Shown here one piece after another: positions 19,801 through 26,153 of a stretch of 64,000 nucleotides of DNA. The position numbers were made by a program, and so were the translations under genes. Location: assembly GCF_039536205.1 (NCBI RefSeq), contig NZ_BAAAYL010000001.1, forward strand, positions 620,001 through 684,000. Direction: 5' to 3'. The stretch comes from Streptomyces sannanensis (GTDB lineage Bacteria; Actinomycetota; Actinomycetes; Streptomycetales; Streptomycetaceae). The notes under the pieces are model-generated. The model made no database searches. It saw nothing but the letters and a program-made list of their open reading frames with translations, and had not been told where the DNA came from. Positions within the stretch are counted from its first letter, which is position 1. Every line of letters starts with the position of its first letter.

Positions 19801-21498
19801 CACAGGGGCGGTGAACTCCCCGAGTTGGTAGGCGGCTCCGTACTTCGTCCACGTCACGTCAAGACTCGGCTTGCCATTCGGGTAGTCGTCGGAGCCGAAC
19901 TGCTTCCACCCGTAGGAGTCCGTTGTCGAGGCCTTGACGGCCAGGCCGTAATTCTTCTGGCGTCCGTGCGTCCAGTCATCCACCAGCTTCCGACCAGCCT
20001 CGCCCAGCTTCAGCGTCTCCCAGGCCGGCCCACAGGACCACGTGTCCGAGCCCGCCGGCTTCCATCCGTGCGCAAAGCTCCTCGACACCAGAGATGATCC
20101 GGTCGAAGGCCCCGGGTAGGTGCTCGTGGTGCTCTCGGACCAGCTCGACGTGATCGGATGCACCGTCACCGGGCGTGCCGTGCATGAGTAGGACCAAGTG
20201 TTGTACAGAGCGAGATCCGCGCCGACCACCCAGGCGTTCTTCAATGACGTCTCCAGGCCGAGAAACCGCAGGAACGCGGCTGCCTTATGACTCCCGCCGT
20301 CATAAGTGCCCACCTTCAGCACCGTGTCACTGGAGAAATTCTGGTTGTAGGGAGCCTGAACGTAGGTACCGGCTGTTGCGTCGACTGACTTGAGCGACGG
20401 GTCCACACGGACCGGGAACATCCGCTCGGGAGCGCTCAGCCACGCCCTGTCCAAGGTCACGACCAGGACCTGACGGCCCATCTCCTCGACCAGCTGATAT
20501 GTCACACCCGTGGAAATCTCACCCTGGTTCGCATTCTCCGCGACCCGTGAGTCCTCCATCCACCCGGAAGGCATCCATGCTTGCGGCACGCCCCCGAGAT
20601 CGGTGAAAACCACCCCACCGTGGTCGTCGATGCTCGCGGTCAGCCCATCCAGACTCAGAGGAAAGCGCCACTCCGTCGGGGCGTTCCTGTCCTTGAGTAC
20701 CAACGTCTCCTTGATCGAGTCACTGCCGGCCAGAAACTCCAGGTCTGCAGACTCTCGCACCTCCGGATACGTGATGACATTCCCCTCGACCCGGCCGGCG
20801 ACGCTCCTGGCCCCGGTCAGGCTGTATCCGACGGACAGTTCGTCAGTCAGGCGCATCTGCACCAATGGATCGATATCTGCTGAGGCTCCGAACCCAATCG
20901 GTATTTCGGTGGAACTCGTCTCCCAGCCCGACTCGTTCGCGCTCATCGTTCGCGGGCCAGTGCCATCGACCGAGACAAGACGGGTGTCGATCTTCCGCCA
21001 GGTTCCGCTCCGATCGCGGTGATGAACCGGTTCAGCATAGAAGCGCGTGGTGAACGTACCGTCCTCGTTACGGAACGTCTGCGCACGCTCCTGACGTCGC
21101 CCTTCCAGCTCCTTGCTGGTTTTAGGGTCGAAGCCACTTAGGGTGTCCGGTTGCGGCGGTTTCACCTCGGTCGCCGGACCAGGCTTTGGCAGCTTGGTGT
21201 CACCCTCAAGCCGCACAGGCACGGACACCCCCTCAGGCGGGAGTTCTCCAGGTGCGGTCAAGGCGCCGTCACGTCCACCCGAAGTGGCCGCATCGGTGGC
21301 ACCGCCGGAAGCGCGATGCCCCTTACTAGCGGCCGAACCCCATTTTTGCTCCGGAGCCGGGTCTCCCGCTGCCTCGACGGCCCACTGCCCTATGGCCCAT
21401 GCACCCTGATCAACACCCGTGAGCGCAGTCATCACGAGGGCGACCACCAGCACCGGCAGACGCGAGATACGCAAGAGAACTCCCACCACAGAGAACAC
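10840..21498 (-). CDS. Giant secreted RHS/YD-repeat polymorphic toxin with LamG-like domains and nuclease-like tip
   Basis: A 3552-residue exported protein. GTG 21498 is the outermost start; TTG 21474, preceded by GGGAG and followed by MRISRLPVLVVALVMTALTG, may be the real one. Order: signal peptide; RHS N-terminal region; DNRLRE-type module (about 370-550); Ig-like segment (555-670); RHS entry motif FGAGWSTRWDMRL (about 845); three LamG-like repeats, each with a YWRL motif (near 1015, 1295 and 1535); dozens of YD repeats (about 1640-3080); the RHS core GTGAFASRDTWLL...NATDPTGH (3090-3132); an Arg/Gly/Ser/Thr and Pro-rich linker (3145-3340); and a C-terminal tip. The tip has RAALHVIGNQMGGARDTLRN (near 3448) and LPIYGGPDLAIPTEIEM, resembling DNA/RNA non-specific endonuclease (NS_2) toxins. 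RHS shells encapsulate and release such tips. GC drops in the tip, consistent with tip exchange. Confidence 0.9.
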   Translation of the reverse strand: MFSVVGVLLRISRLPVLVVALVMTALTGVDQGAWAIGQWAVEAAGDPAPEQKWGSAASKGHRASGGATDAATSGGRDGALTAPGELPPEGVSVPVRLEGDTKLPKPGPATEVKPPQPDTLSGFDPKTSKELEGRRQERAQTFRNEDGTFTTRFYAEPVHHRDRSGTWRKIDTRLVSVDGTGPRTMSANESGWETSSTEIPIGFGASADIDPLVQMRLTDELSVGYSLTGARSVAGRVEGNVITYPEVRESADLEFLAGSDSIKETLVLKDRNAPTEWRFPLSLDGLTASIDDHGGVVFTDLGGVPQAWMPSGWMEDSRVAENANQGEISTGVTYQLVEEMGRQVLVVTLDRAWLSAPERMFPVRVDPSLKSVDATAGTYVQAPYNQNFSSDTVLKVGTYDGGSHKAAAFLRFLGLETSLKNAWVVGADLALYNTWSYSCTARPVTVHPITSSWSESTTSTYPGPSTGSSLVSRSFAHGWKPAGSDTWSCGPAWETLKLGEAGRKLVDDWTHGRQKNYGLAVKASTTDSYGWKQFGSDDYPNGKPSLDVTWTKYGAAYQLGEFTAPVTATTQGAMKVTITNQGQETWPAGGSYKLRYNLYDASGAEITDSSKIVYTEMPTAVSPGESVTVDAKIAPLAPATYTLVWTMTDYGATRFTSAGVPGVGVKFSAVNIPPRLVAEAPASGIVSDSLRPTLWADGTDQDRYPSALQYQFEVCDVEGRDVRKNCRLNTRSANKRWSVPSGWLSWGKTYAWYAYVFDGAATSTRPAPALFTTEVPQPGITSHLGGADAGREFGARTGHYVTAATDAAVSTVGPELAVTRTYNSLDPRLGGLFGAGWSTRWDMRLREEPDLGTVLVTLADGSQARFGTGTANEYVAPKGSTVTLTRAIDGGWVIRERSGATYHFGPNGLLYKVVDSAGRGQRLSYEAEDGGPLRKVTDLLSGRSLDFTWTGSHVAAVTTSPVDASTPGLTWTYSYEGDRLAQVCPPTSATKCTRYSYEDGSLYRTAVRNSNPISYWRLGETEGSIARSEVPSRTGFNDALYRDVTLGVTPAVTGTSNGAAGFDGAASVIELPENALKTSEYMSMELWFRTTAPGVLATLQGAEVGQRPTRYSPFLNVDGAGKLRGQFYTVEYAGTKPIVSTKTVTDGAWHHAVLTTSGTTQTLYLDGAAVGSLTGTVTTRDDQYAYLGAGWGNEGWMGVTSGTYHLQGAMDDVAVYTHVLDAKTVAEHYAARNTAGRMTKVVLPSGRTHATVVYDNDTGRVTSNTDENGGVWRVSDEQYSAGSASYASEVASSGPVGYWRLGERYGASARSETGDAANGSYQNSVDLGQPGVFADGDNTSSGFGGNAYAQIPEELLHQSTNVAVELWFRTSEPGVLVGDQGAELDGATTPTGGWTPVLYVGADNKLHGKFYAASAVTATPLASTTTVADNEWHHAVISASGSTQTLYLDGEKQGTLAGAVNHQANKYTYIGAGFAGGSWPSSPGAISYFPGQIDEVAIYAKPLDGASVQRHFRSRNAMVAGDGARYLGSVTGTGPSAYWRLDETSGTTAVSKAAAGVANGTYTNTTLGIGGAFGTGDNAAVRFAGNGNIRIPSGIVAGDSSLAVEMWFRTATSGVLLGFQDAALGSIPTSWRPALNIDGSGKLRGEFYLSGASGATPITSTQTVTDNEWHHVVLTGADNAQQLYLDGVLVGTLNGTISDQSRTYTYLGAGYASSGWMGVASGTYYFTGDMDEVALYDHPLTAEQVVDHFESRQYSGVSALASTVTVTNPVGKSTSTTYDVLRSGRRLADTDEDGGITTYTYDTGGFPHTVTDPNGHATITGHDARGNTVSVTTCRDSNSCWTSFTDYYLNADDPLDLRNDKPIAIRDARSTGPGDNRYRTMLTYSTLGLPTATRLVDGRESTTIYTDGTEPAQGGGTTPAGLVKTESTTGGAVTAYHYFANGDLARTTAPSGLTTEYSYDGLGRKISEKQISDTYPDGMSTAFAYDKLSRPVTETGGGVKNDITGVTHTAKVTRSYDEDGNLLSESTEDTTGGDATRTTTHRYNERGLNDSSTDAEGNTTLLAYDALGRVTAMTDAAGTRFTYAYTPRGEHAETVLKDWTGSPTSEIRDLVVLSNAYDPAGRLASTSDAMGATTTYTYFDDGLPATATAKQITQADGTRRDIVLEANSYDGAGNLTKQVTGGGRTTVTHTLDATSRITKTVLDPNDLNRVTTFAYDGDDRIIQETATIDSSGKKLTTTTDYDKAGNPTKDTLTDGTSTHITTRSYDQRGLLVREVSPRGNLSGASSQAHATDYQYDALGRLTLVTDPPVQVEEQDAQPVSSRPQTRVGYNTFGETTDSRDARGAETRTIVDRLGRVTALTLPTYTPPGDTPITAVMRTTYDALGRATAETDALNRTTRYVYDQFGNLTKQTDPAVQTELTSLTEHSGTFNSQQTSLDGGSVSTFTWTPTGEQLSATDPTGARTEATYDELGRQLTATTVERYPSLQNLTSRYTWDDTGNQTASTTPAGGTTRTAYNAAGEPVTVTDPVGGITKFGYDGLGRQTETIDATNRKTTTTYDALDNATAIADFGTGTTALRTVRAEFDVEGNQTAQISAEQSRSTSTHDALGRVTQLVETVSADKSITTSFGYDAAGNRTRLTNGRGHTTRYTFTPWNLPESTIEPATTAHPNATDRTWTTVYDAAGQAITELLPGGVKRERSYDALGRLAKETGTGSEVTTSTRTFRYDLADRMTSVGTDNPLAGNSYTYNDRGQLLGAEGPGGTTTYAYDLDGNMTERTDPANTTEYGYDAAGRLQWLWNEMTSADIWYNYDTAGRLKLEQYANLPQGSSTWTESARRTYDYDSLGRLVDDKITNPAGTVTAASITYGYDLDDRLTSKKTTGTAGAGDNAYGYDQAGRLASWTSGSTTTAYEWDDAGNRTKAGTAAATYDERNRLLTGGGATHTYTPRGTLATVTGGTGGTRQLAFDAFERKITDGTSTFTYDSLDRVTTYNGTAFTYDGGSNNLITDGTTSYARTPDGSLLSSKRNGSAQWSVTDQHTDRVAGLSADGLTVTDSTTYDPFGKVTATQGNAPAIGYQSGWTDPSSEDVNMAARWYEPGTGAFASRDTWLLPPVSSAQANRFVYANADPLNATDPTGHMRAYGTGGNGRGYRGGGSYSGITPPIRYTEVSKTTKPRRAAVSYSSTSRVSARSQNRKNTREMDRYDRSRTPSYTRASGNRGNTGRCTYSCGRGGSTSTYRGSGRGGNTTYSRGTGRGTNTTYSRGTGNSRGTSGSRGTVKAPNTTRPTAPRPPQNPNRGPRPKPAPTRPAPKPTVDVARIRQHSIDAAIRYDRMLPVEVAAVYQPAPLDTTGLEDLQDMFPGVQIDTDQGFGGSGADHSSQRTSNSCSRDFPSSDPSFYYAPMTRFGSGVNDCRATGAVARIDAFDLRPWRLDPKWKPAGYERLPASNRAALHVIGNQMGGARDTLRNFVAGYQTPANSPHMRSLEDDVTKAVKSGERVTLGVLPIYGGPDLAIPTEIEMYAVGDNGYRLNCTVYNRPTGGYLCSARSSGGSLSAP
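11710..11781. repeat. Two tandem 36-bp repeats in the RHS linker
   Basis: A 36-base unit (GCCGGTACCGCGACTGTACG...) occurs twice back to back with a few differences at the end of the unit. It encodes 12-residue units of the TTYSRGTGRGTN type in the Gly/Arg-rich linker between the RHS core and the toxin tip, and further degenerate copies flank it. Length variation by slippage is plausible here. Confidence 0.85.
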
Positions 21499-21529
21499 AC
21501 GTCATCGACACTTGTATGAGTTTCATGCG

Positions 21530-21574
21530 CATGACACAAGGATTCCATGTGTCATGTGATCACACCGTGATCAC
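21530..21574. promoter_or_regulatory. Cluster of palindromes upstream of the RHS toxin gene
   Basis: CATGACACA (21530-21538) and TGTGTCATG (21548-21556) form a perfect 9-bp inverted repeat with a 9-base spacer. Directly next to it are two copies of the palindrome GTGATCAC (21556-21563 and 21567-21574) separated by 3 bases. They lie 32-76 bases upstream of the RHS start in the expected promoter zone. A regulator-binding role is inferred; no cognate regulator is adjacent. Confidence 0.45.
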
Positions 21575-21691
21575 TAAGACGCCATCCGCTTTCCGAATGT
21601 GATCCTTTGATTCAGGTTGGGCGGGCATGAACTCCCGTTGGCGGCAGAGATGAGGCGGTTCGTCCGCTCGAACCGCTCGTGGAGGTGGCTG

Positions 21692-22156
21692 GTGCCGTCG
21701 GTGCTCGGTCTGCTGGAAGCCCGGGAGGAGTAGGTCCGGGAAGACGTTGCGCGGCTGCGGGAGGAGGCCGAGCGGGTGCGGTCGGCGCTCGGCGAGGCTG
21801 AGAGCAGGTTGCCGCGGCTGGCCGATGCCCGTGTGGTGGCCAAGGTGCTGGCCGAGCCGCCGTCCACGGTCGCGGGGCCGGTGGTGAGCGCGGTGGCGGG
21901 GTCGGTGGTGCCGCGGCGGGCCGAGGGTATGACAGCGTCGGTCCTGCCTGCGGACTGCCAGCGGATCATGTCCGTGTTGGGGTCGGAAGCGGGCCGGGAG
22001 GGTATGCGGTGCCAGCGGTTGGCCGTGGCTCTGGGCCTCGACGTGGTCCCGGCGAAGGTCGAGGGGCTGCGGTCGAAGGCGAAACGCCTGGTGGAGCGGG
22101 GGGCGCTCCAGATGCGGCCGGGGGTGTTCACCCCGCTCGGGACGTCGGCCCGCTGA
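21692..22156 (+). pseudogene. Transposon-associated hypothetical protein with internal TAG
   Basis: The frame from GTG 21692 reads VPSVLGLLEAREE, stops at TAG 21731-21733, and continues VREDVARLREEAERVRSALG...SVVPRRAEGMTASVLPADCQ...VPAKVEGLRSKAKRLVERGA to 22156. It has an N-terminal coiled coil and a C-terminal winged-helix-like segment. Similar small proteins recur next to transposases in Streptomyces genomes, but I know no function for them. The in-frame stop makes this a pseudogene unless translation begins after it, for example at GTG 21776. Confidence 0.5.
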
Positions 22157-22176
22157 CGGCGCCTGGCCGGCGTCCG

Positions 22177-22304
22177 GCCAGGCGGCCGCTCATGAGCATG
22201 GTCATGGACCACAGCATGGCCTGATGCATGGCGGGCAGTGTCTCGTAGTCGCGCACCAGACGGCGTGAGCGCATCAGCCAGCTCAGCGTTCTCGTGACGT
22301 AGCG
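22177..22304 (-). pseudogene. C-terminal fragment of an IS5-like transposase
   Basis: The minus strand encodes RYVTRTLSWLMRSRRLVRDY followed by ETLPAMHQAMLWSMTMLMSG and RLA. This matches the end of IS5-type transposases (V.RT..W....RRLVRDYE.LP..HQAM...SM.M.MSRRLA). Both the catalytic centre and the left part are missing, and the 3' end merges with the preceding remnant. Confidence 0.75.
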
Positions 22305-23033
22305 AGAGCCAGCATGCCCGGTCCTGGAGCATTTCGCGGGGCTGCAGAGCCTGAGATCTTCTACAGCCCGTGGTGACGGTTAACGCAAAGCGCAGCCGAC
22401 GCCGCAGCGCCGACGTTCACTCGTACTGGTGATGGACGAGCCTCTTACAGAGCAGTGCTTTGCGGGAGAGCAGTTGGGTTTCCGCCCACATCCGTCAGAC
22501 GGCACCTACGGCAGAGCCAGCTCCAACTCGGCGCTGAGTGCCGCGATCCGTGGGCTCCCGGTCAACTCGCCCCTCCGAATAGAACCCCCACTCCTCTGCC
22601 TCTCTACCCCACCTTGCAAGCTGCCCCAGTCGATTGCGCGGGGCATCCAGCTGCCGCGTACGGCGCCGGCGCCGCGGTCAAGGGGTCACAGCGCCTGATC
22701 TGTGACGGCGCGCCCGCGCGAGTCCGACCCCCGTGACCTGCGGTGACGAGGCACCATGCGTTCAAGACTTTGCGACTCAGGGGGTGCGGCCATGGAGGTG
22801 GGCGAGGACGGTGGCCGGCCAAGGGGTCTTTGACCGAAGCGAAAGGGGGTCGGCGAGGAGGACCACACTTGGCGGATGGGAGCGAGCCGGCCCCTTTACC
22901 GAGTCAAAGCCATCGCTGCCGGTCCGCGGGCCGGGGAGCGACCGGATCGGGCGACCCCCGGTCAATCCCAGGTTGACGCCTACCCGGGTCGGTGGGAGCT
23001 CTGGGAGCGGAAGAGGGCTCCCAGAGCGCTCCC
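22305..23033. other. 729-base stretch without a supported gene
   Basis: No frame shows convincing codon bias, family motifs or a good ribosome-binding site. The one structure seen is an inverted repeat at 22994-23008 / 23017-23033 (arms GGGAGCTCTGGGAGC and GCTCCCAGAGCGCTCCC, with a 2-base bulge). Its role is unknown. The stretch lies between transposon debris and tRNA-Pro, a place where integrative elements often leave or enter. Confidence 0.5.
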
Positions 23034-23071
23034 AAAAACGCTTCAGGGGCCGTTCGCAAACGGCCCCTGAA
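23034..23071 (-). terminator. Intrinsic terminator of tRNA-Pro
   Basis: A perfect 13-bp stem (TTCAGGGGCCGTT / AACGGCCCCTGAA, 23042-23071) with a 4-base loop lies 15 bases past the tRNA 3' end. On the minus strand it is followed after three bases by TTTTT (23034-23038), the classical rho-independent arrangement. Confidence 0.85.
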
Positions 23072-23085
23072 GTGCGACATCACTG

Positions 23086-23159
<74 letters not shown>

Positions 23160-23277
23160 GTGCCCGCTCTGACCTGGGGTTTCCCCTGGCCGAACGCGCA
23201 TGAGAACCATACAACATTCCGGGCGGGAGTCCGACTCCATCGCCTCGCGGCCCGTCAATTGGTGTGAGAATCGGTGC

Positions 23278-23760
23278 ATGAACAGCGTGCAGCGGGACCG
23301 CGATGCGCAGGGCCGGGCGCGCAGTGCACGTCCTCGTGACGGGCTGGGACGGCCGCTGCCCTACGGTGCGCCGGGCGTGGCCCGGCAGCCCGAAGGGGTG
23401 GTCCGCTCCCCCGCGGAGACGGTGCGGGAGGCGCAGCGGCTGCTCGACGCGGGGATGCCCTTCCATGCGCACGAAGTGTTCGAGGACGCGTGGAAGACCG
23501 GGCCCGCGGCGGAGGCCGGACTGTGGAAGGGGCTGGCCCAGCTCGCGGTGGGGCTGACGCACGCGGCCCGGGGCAATGCGGCAGGGGGCTCGGCGCTGCT
23601 GGCCCGGGGTGCCGAGTCGATCGCGGCGTTCCGGGACGTACGGCCGTACGGGATCGATGTCGAAGGGCTGACCGGCTGGGCGCGTGAACTGGCCGGGGTA
23701 CTGGACCGGGACGGCCGGCCGGTGTCGGCCGTGGACTGGGCGCCGCGGATCACGGGCTGA
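23278..23760 (+). CDS. DUF309 domain protein
   Basis: A 160-residue soluble protein from ATG 23278. The DUF309 core is clear: ETVREAQRLLDAGMPFHAHE followed by VFEDAWKT and LWKGLAQLAVGLTHAARGN. This is the conserved F.AHEV.E..W..... GL.Q....L.H..RGN pattern of a small all-helical family found in many bacteria. Its biochemical role is not established. It stands alone after tRNA-Pro, and no good ribosome-binding site is seen. The N-terminal 40 residues are charged and probably disordered. Confidence 0.88.
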   Translation: MNSVQRDRDAQGRARSARPRDGLGRPLPYGAPGVARQPEGVVRSPAETVREAQRLLDAGMPFHAHEVFEDAWKTGPAAEAGLWKGLAQLAVGLTHAARGNAAGGSALLARGAESIAAFRDVRPYGIDVEGLTGWARELAGVLDRDGRPVSAVDWAPRITG

Positions 23761-24246
23761 CACAGACCGTTCCGGGCGTACGGTGACCGTGCGCCCCTCG
23801 GCGGCGCGTTCGCGCAGGTGGACGAGTGATTCCGGGATGTCAGCAGCCCCTGGGCACACCGCGTGGCGAGCTCCGCACAGTGGCGAGGAATTGTGCCGCG
23901 GGGCATCGATCTCGCAGTCGTACCACGCAGTTGAGGGCTCAGTACTGCGGCCGACCGCAGCGGCTCTGCCTGACCGTGGCATTGCCGGTGGCCGGGTACA
24001 CCCGCGGACGACGTGGGCCTGGCCGGGACGGGACGGGCCAGGCCCGGACGGGACAGGCCCGGACGGGACGGGACGGGCCAGGTTGACGGGCCAGGCCCGG
24101 ACGGGACGGGACGGGCCAGGTCGGGACGGCGGCCATGCCGGCGCCGGGCGCCTCCTCCCGGGGCGGCCCTGTTTTCACAGCGGGGCGGGCCCCATCATCG
24201 AAGGAGGGGGGACGACCGACGATCGACTGATCGACGAGGAGTGGCG
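23761..24246. other. 486-base intergenic stretch with GC-rich short repeats
   Basis: No convincing gene. The main content is the GGACGGGACGGGCCAGGCCC repeat cluster at 24016-24130, listed separately. The last 40 bases hold the promoter and leader of the next gene, including GAGGAG just before its start. Confidence 0.5.
24016..24130. repeat. Short tandem GC-rich repeat cluster
   Basis: Variants of GGACGGGACGGGCCAGGCCC occur about four times within 115 bases, built from the pentamer GGGAC and the hexamer CCAGGC. The copies are imperfect. It is non-coding and lies upstream of the baeRF-like gene. Confidence 0.75.
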
Positions 24247-25344
24247 ATGAGGCTGTCGTTCCTGGAGCCCCTCTACGCCGAGCCGGGCCCGTTCGCCTCC
24301 GTGTACCTGGACACCTCCCGCGACGTCCAGCATCCGGAGCGGGCGATCGCGCTGCGCTGGCGGCGGTTGCGCGACGTCCTGGCCCGTCAGGGCATCGACC
24401 GGGCCTCGCTGACCGCCATGGAGCAGGTGGTGGGGGCGGACACGGAAGTGCCCGGGACCCACGGGCAGGCCATCTTCGCCGCGCACGGAACCCTGGTGTT
24501 CGACGGGGAGCTGCCGGTGCCGCCGACGCACGACTCCGCGCGCTACGGCACGCTGCCGGACGCGATGCCGCTCGTGGCCCAGCATGTGCCCGAGATCCCC
24601 TATCTGGCGGCGGTCGTGCACTACAGCGGTCTGCCCACCGCCGAGACCGTGGGCTGGGTGACGGTGGAGGCCGAGACCGGCGTGTGGCCCGCCTCCACTG
24701 TCACCCCGGGTGAGCGGCTGCATCAGCGGGTGCCGGTGGGCGAGTGGCACCGTTCCGCCGTCCGGCTCGGCCATCGGCTGGACCAGTGGGCACGACGCGA
24801 CCACGCCGACGCCGTCGTCCTGGGCGGGGACGACTGGGCGTGCAATGTGCTGGCCCGCCGGCTGCCGGAGAGGCTGCACCACCGGGTCGTACGTGTCGGG
24901 GGCCCGACGCCCACGGACACCGGGCGGGCCCTGCTGGAGCCGCAGCTCGACAGTGTGTTCCGCGGCCACATGGCCCGGCACGACTGGGCCCTCGTGGAGA
25001 AGTTCATCGCGCGGCGGGCCCGGGACGGGGCCATGGCCGAGGGCCTGGCCGCCACCGTCGCCGCCCTCCAGCGCGGCCAGGTCTCGGCGCTGCTGCTGAA
25101 CCACCCCCCGGAGTCCTCGCTACGCCTCTGGGCGGGCCCGGAGCCCACCCAGCTGGCCCTGACCGAGGAGGAGCTGAGCTCGTTCGGCGTGCGGGCACCT
25201 CACGAGGAGCGTGCCGAGGAGGCCCTGGTCCGGGCCCTCGTGGGTACCGGCGCCGAACTGGTCGTCGTACCGGAGCAGGTGCTGCCGCTGCAGGACGGGG
25301 TGGGGGCGCTGCTCCGCTACACCGATCCGGGGACACCGTCCTGA
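24247..25344 (+). CDS. baeRF2 / Rv2629-like eRF1-fold protein
   Basis: A 365-residue soluble protein from ATG 24247 with GAGGAG upstream. The N-terminus FLEPLYAEPGPFASVYLDTS and the segments ALRWRRLRDVLARQGID, VLGGDDWACNVLARRLPE and VEKFIARRARDGAMAEGLAA match the actinobacterial Rv2629 family, now placed among bacterial/archaeal release-factor-1-like (baeRF) proteins. The C-terminal third (QVSALLLNHPP...ALVGTGAELVVVPEQVLPLQDGVGALLRY) is the typical eRF1 domain-3-like end. Related proteins bind ribosomes or hydrolyse peptidyl-tRNA, and in mycobacteria they are stress/dormancy-induced. A role in stalled-ribosome handling is inferred only from the family. Confidence 0.82.
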   Translation: MRLSFLEPLYAEPGPFASVYLDTSRDVQHPERAIALRWRRLRDVLARQGIDRASLTAMEQVVGADTEVPGTHGQAIFAAHGTLVFDGELPVPPTHDSARYGTLPDAMPLVAQHVPEIPYLAAVVHYSGLPTAETVGWVTVEAETGVWPASTVTPGERLHQRVPVGEWHRSAVRLGHRLDQWARRDHADAVVLGGDDWACNVLARRLPERLHHRVVRVGGPTPTDTGRALLEPQLDSVFRGHMARHDWALVEKFIARRARDGAMAEGLAATVAALQRGQVSALLLNHPPESSLRLWAGPEPTQLALTEEELSSFGVRAPHEERAEEALVRALVGTGAELVVVPEQVLPLQDGVGALLRYTDPGTPS

Positions 25345-25508
25345 GGGCGTCCCTGGACGACCCGGATCCGGGTCTCAGGGCTGACCCTGATGCCCTGGGC
25401 TTCCGGCACGTCTAGCGTGGACTTCACCGGCACCGCTCCGTGGACGGCATACACGGGGGTACTTGGGGGAACGTCGTCCCCGGAGCGGACAGCCGAGGCA
25501 TATGCCGG

Positions 25509-26153
25509 TCAGGCACGCAAATACGTCAGCACGGCCATCACCCGGCGATGGTCCATGAGGTCCGCCTCCAGCAGCAACTTGGTGAAGATGTTCCGTACAT
25601 GCGTCTCCACCGTTTTGCCGCCGATGACCAGTTGCTGCGCGATGGCCTCATTGGACCGTCCCTCGGCCATCAGCGCGAGCACCTCGCGCTCCCTGGCGGT
25701 GAGCCCGTCGAGCGGGCCGGGGGCGCGTGGTGCGTCCATCAGCCGGGCGACGACCGCTGGGTCCACGACGGTGCCCCCGGCGGCGACGCGTTTCAGGGCA
25801 CTGCCGAGTTCGTCGATGTCCGAGATACGTTCCTTGAGCAGGTAGCCGAAGCCGTGCGGGTCCTGGGCGAGGGCGCGTACGGTGCCGGCTGTCTCGACGT
25901 ACTGCGACAACAGCAGCACGCCTGTACCCGGGTGGCCGGCGCGGATGGCGGCCGCCGCGCGGATGCCCTCGTCGGTGTGGGTCGGGGGCATCCTGATGTC
26001 CAGCAGGACGGCGTCCGGCCGGTGCGCGGCGACCAGGCCGAGCAGCGGGACCGTGTCGCCGCAGTGCGCGGGCACCTCGAAGCCCTCGTCGGTGAGGAGC
26101 CGGACCATCCCCTCCCGCAGAATCGCCGAGTCCTCGGCCACGATCACCCGCAC
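25509..26153 (-). CDS. NarL/LuxR-family response regulator
   Basis: A 214-residue two-component regulator. The receiver domain has the acidic pair in VIVAEDSAILREG, the phospho-acceptor Asp in DAVLLDIRMPPTH (about residue 51) and the conserved Lys in GYLLKERISD. The LuxR-type helix-turn-helix is LTAREREVLALMAEGRSNEA (about 150-205). The GTG start at 26153 overlaps the end of the kinase gene (stop at 26144) by 10 bases, so the pair is translationally coupled and certainly acts together. Target genes are unknown; the divergent subtilase gene is a candidate only by position. Confidence 0.92.
   Translation of the reverse strand: MRVIVAEDSAILREGMVRLLTDEGFEVPAHCGDTVPLLGLVAAHRPDAVLLDIRMPPTHTDEGIRAAAAIRAGHPGTGVLLLSQYVETAGTVRALAQDPHGFGYLLKERISDIDELGSALKRVAAGGTVVDPAVVARLMDAPRAPGPLDGLTAREREVLALMAEGRSNEAIAQQLVIGGKTVETHVRNIFTKLLLEADLMDHRRVMAVLTYLRA

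Noticed and set aside
23763..23906. Minus-strand frame with HLRERAAEGRTVTVRPE
   Set aside because: The frame runs on through the DUF309 gene as a shadow and has no independent start or family match.
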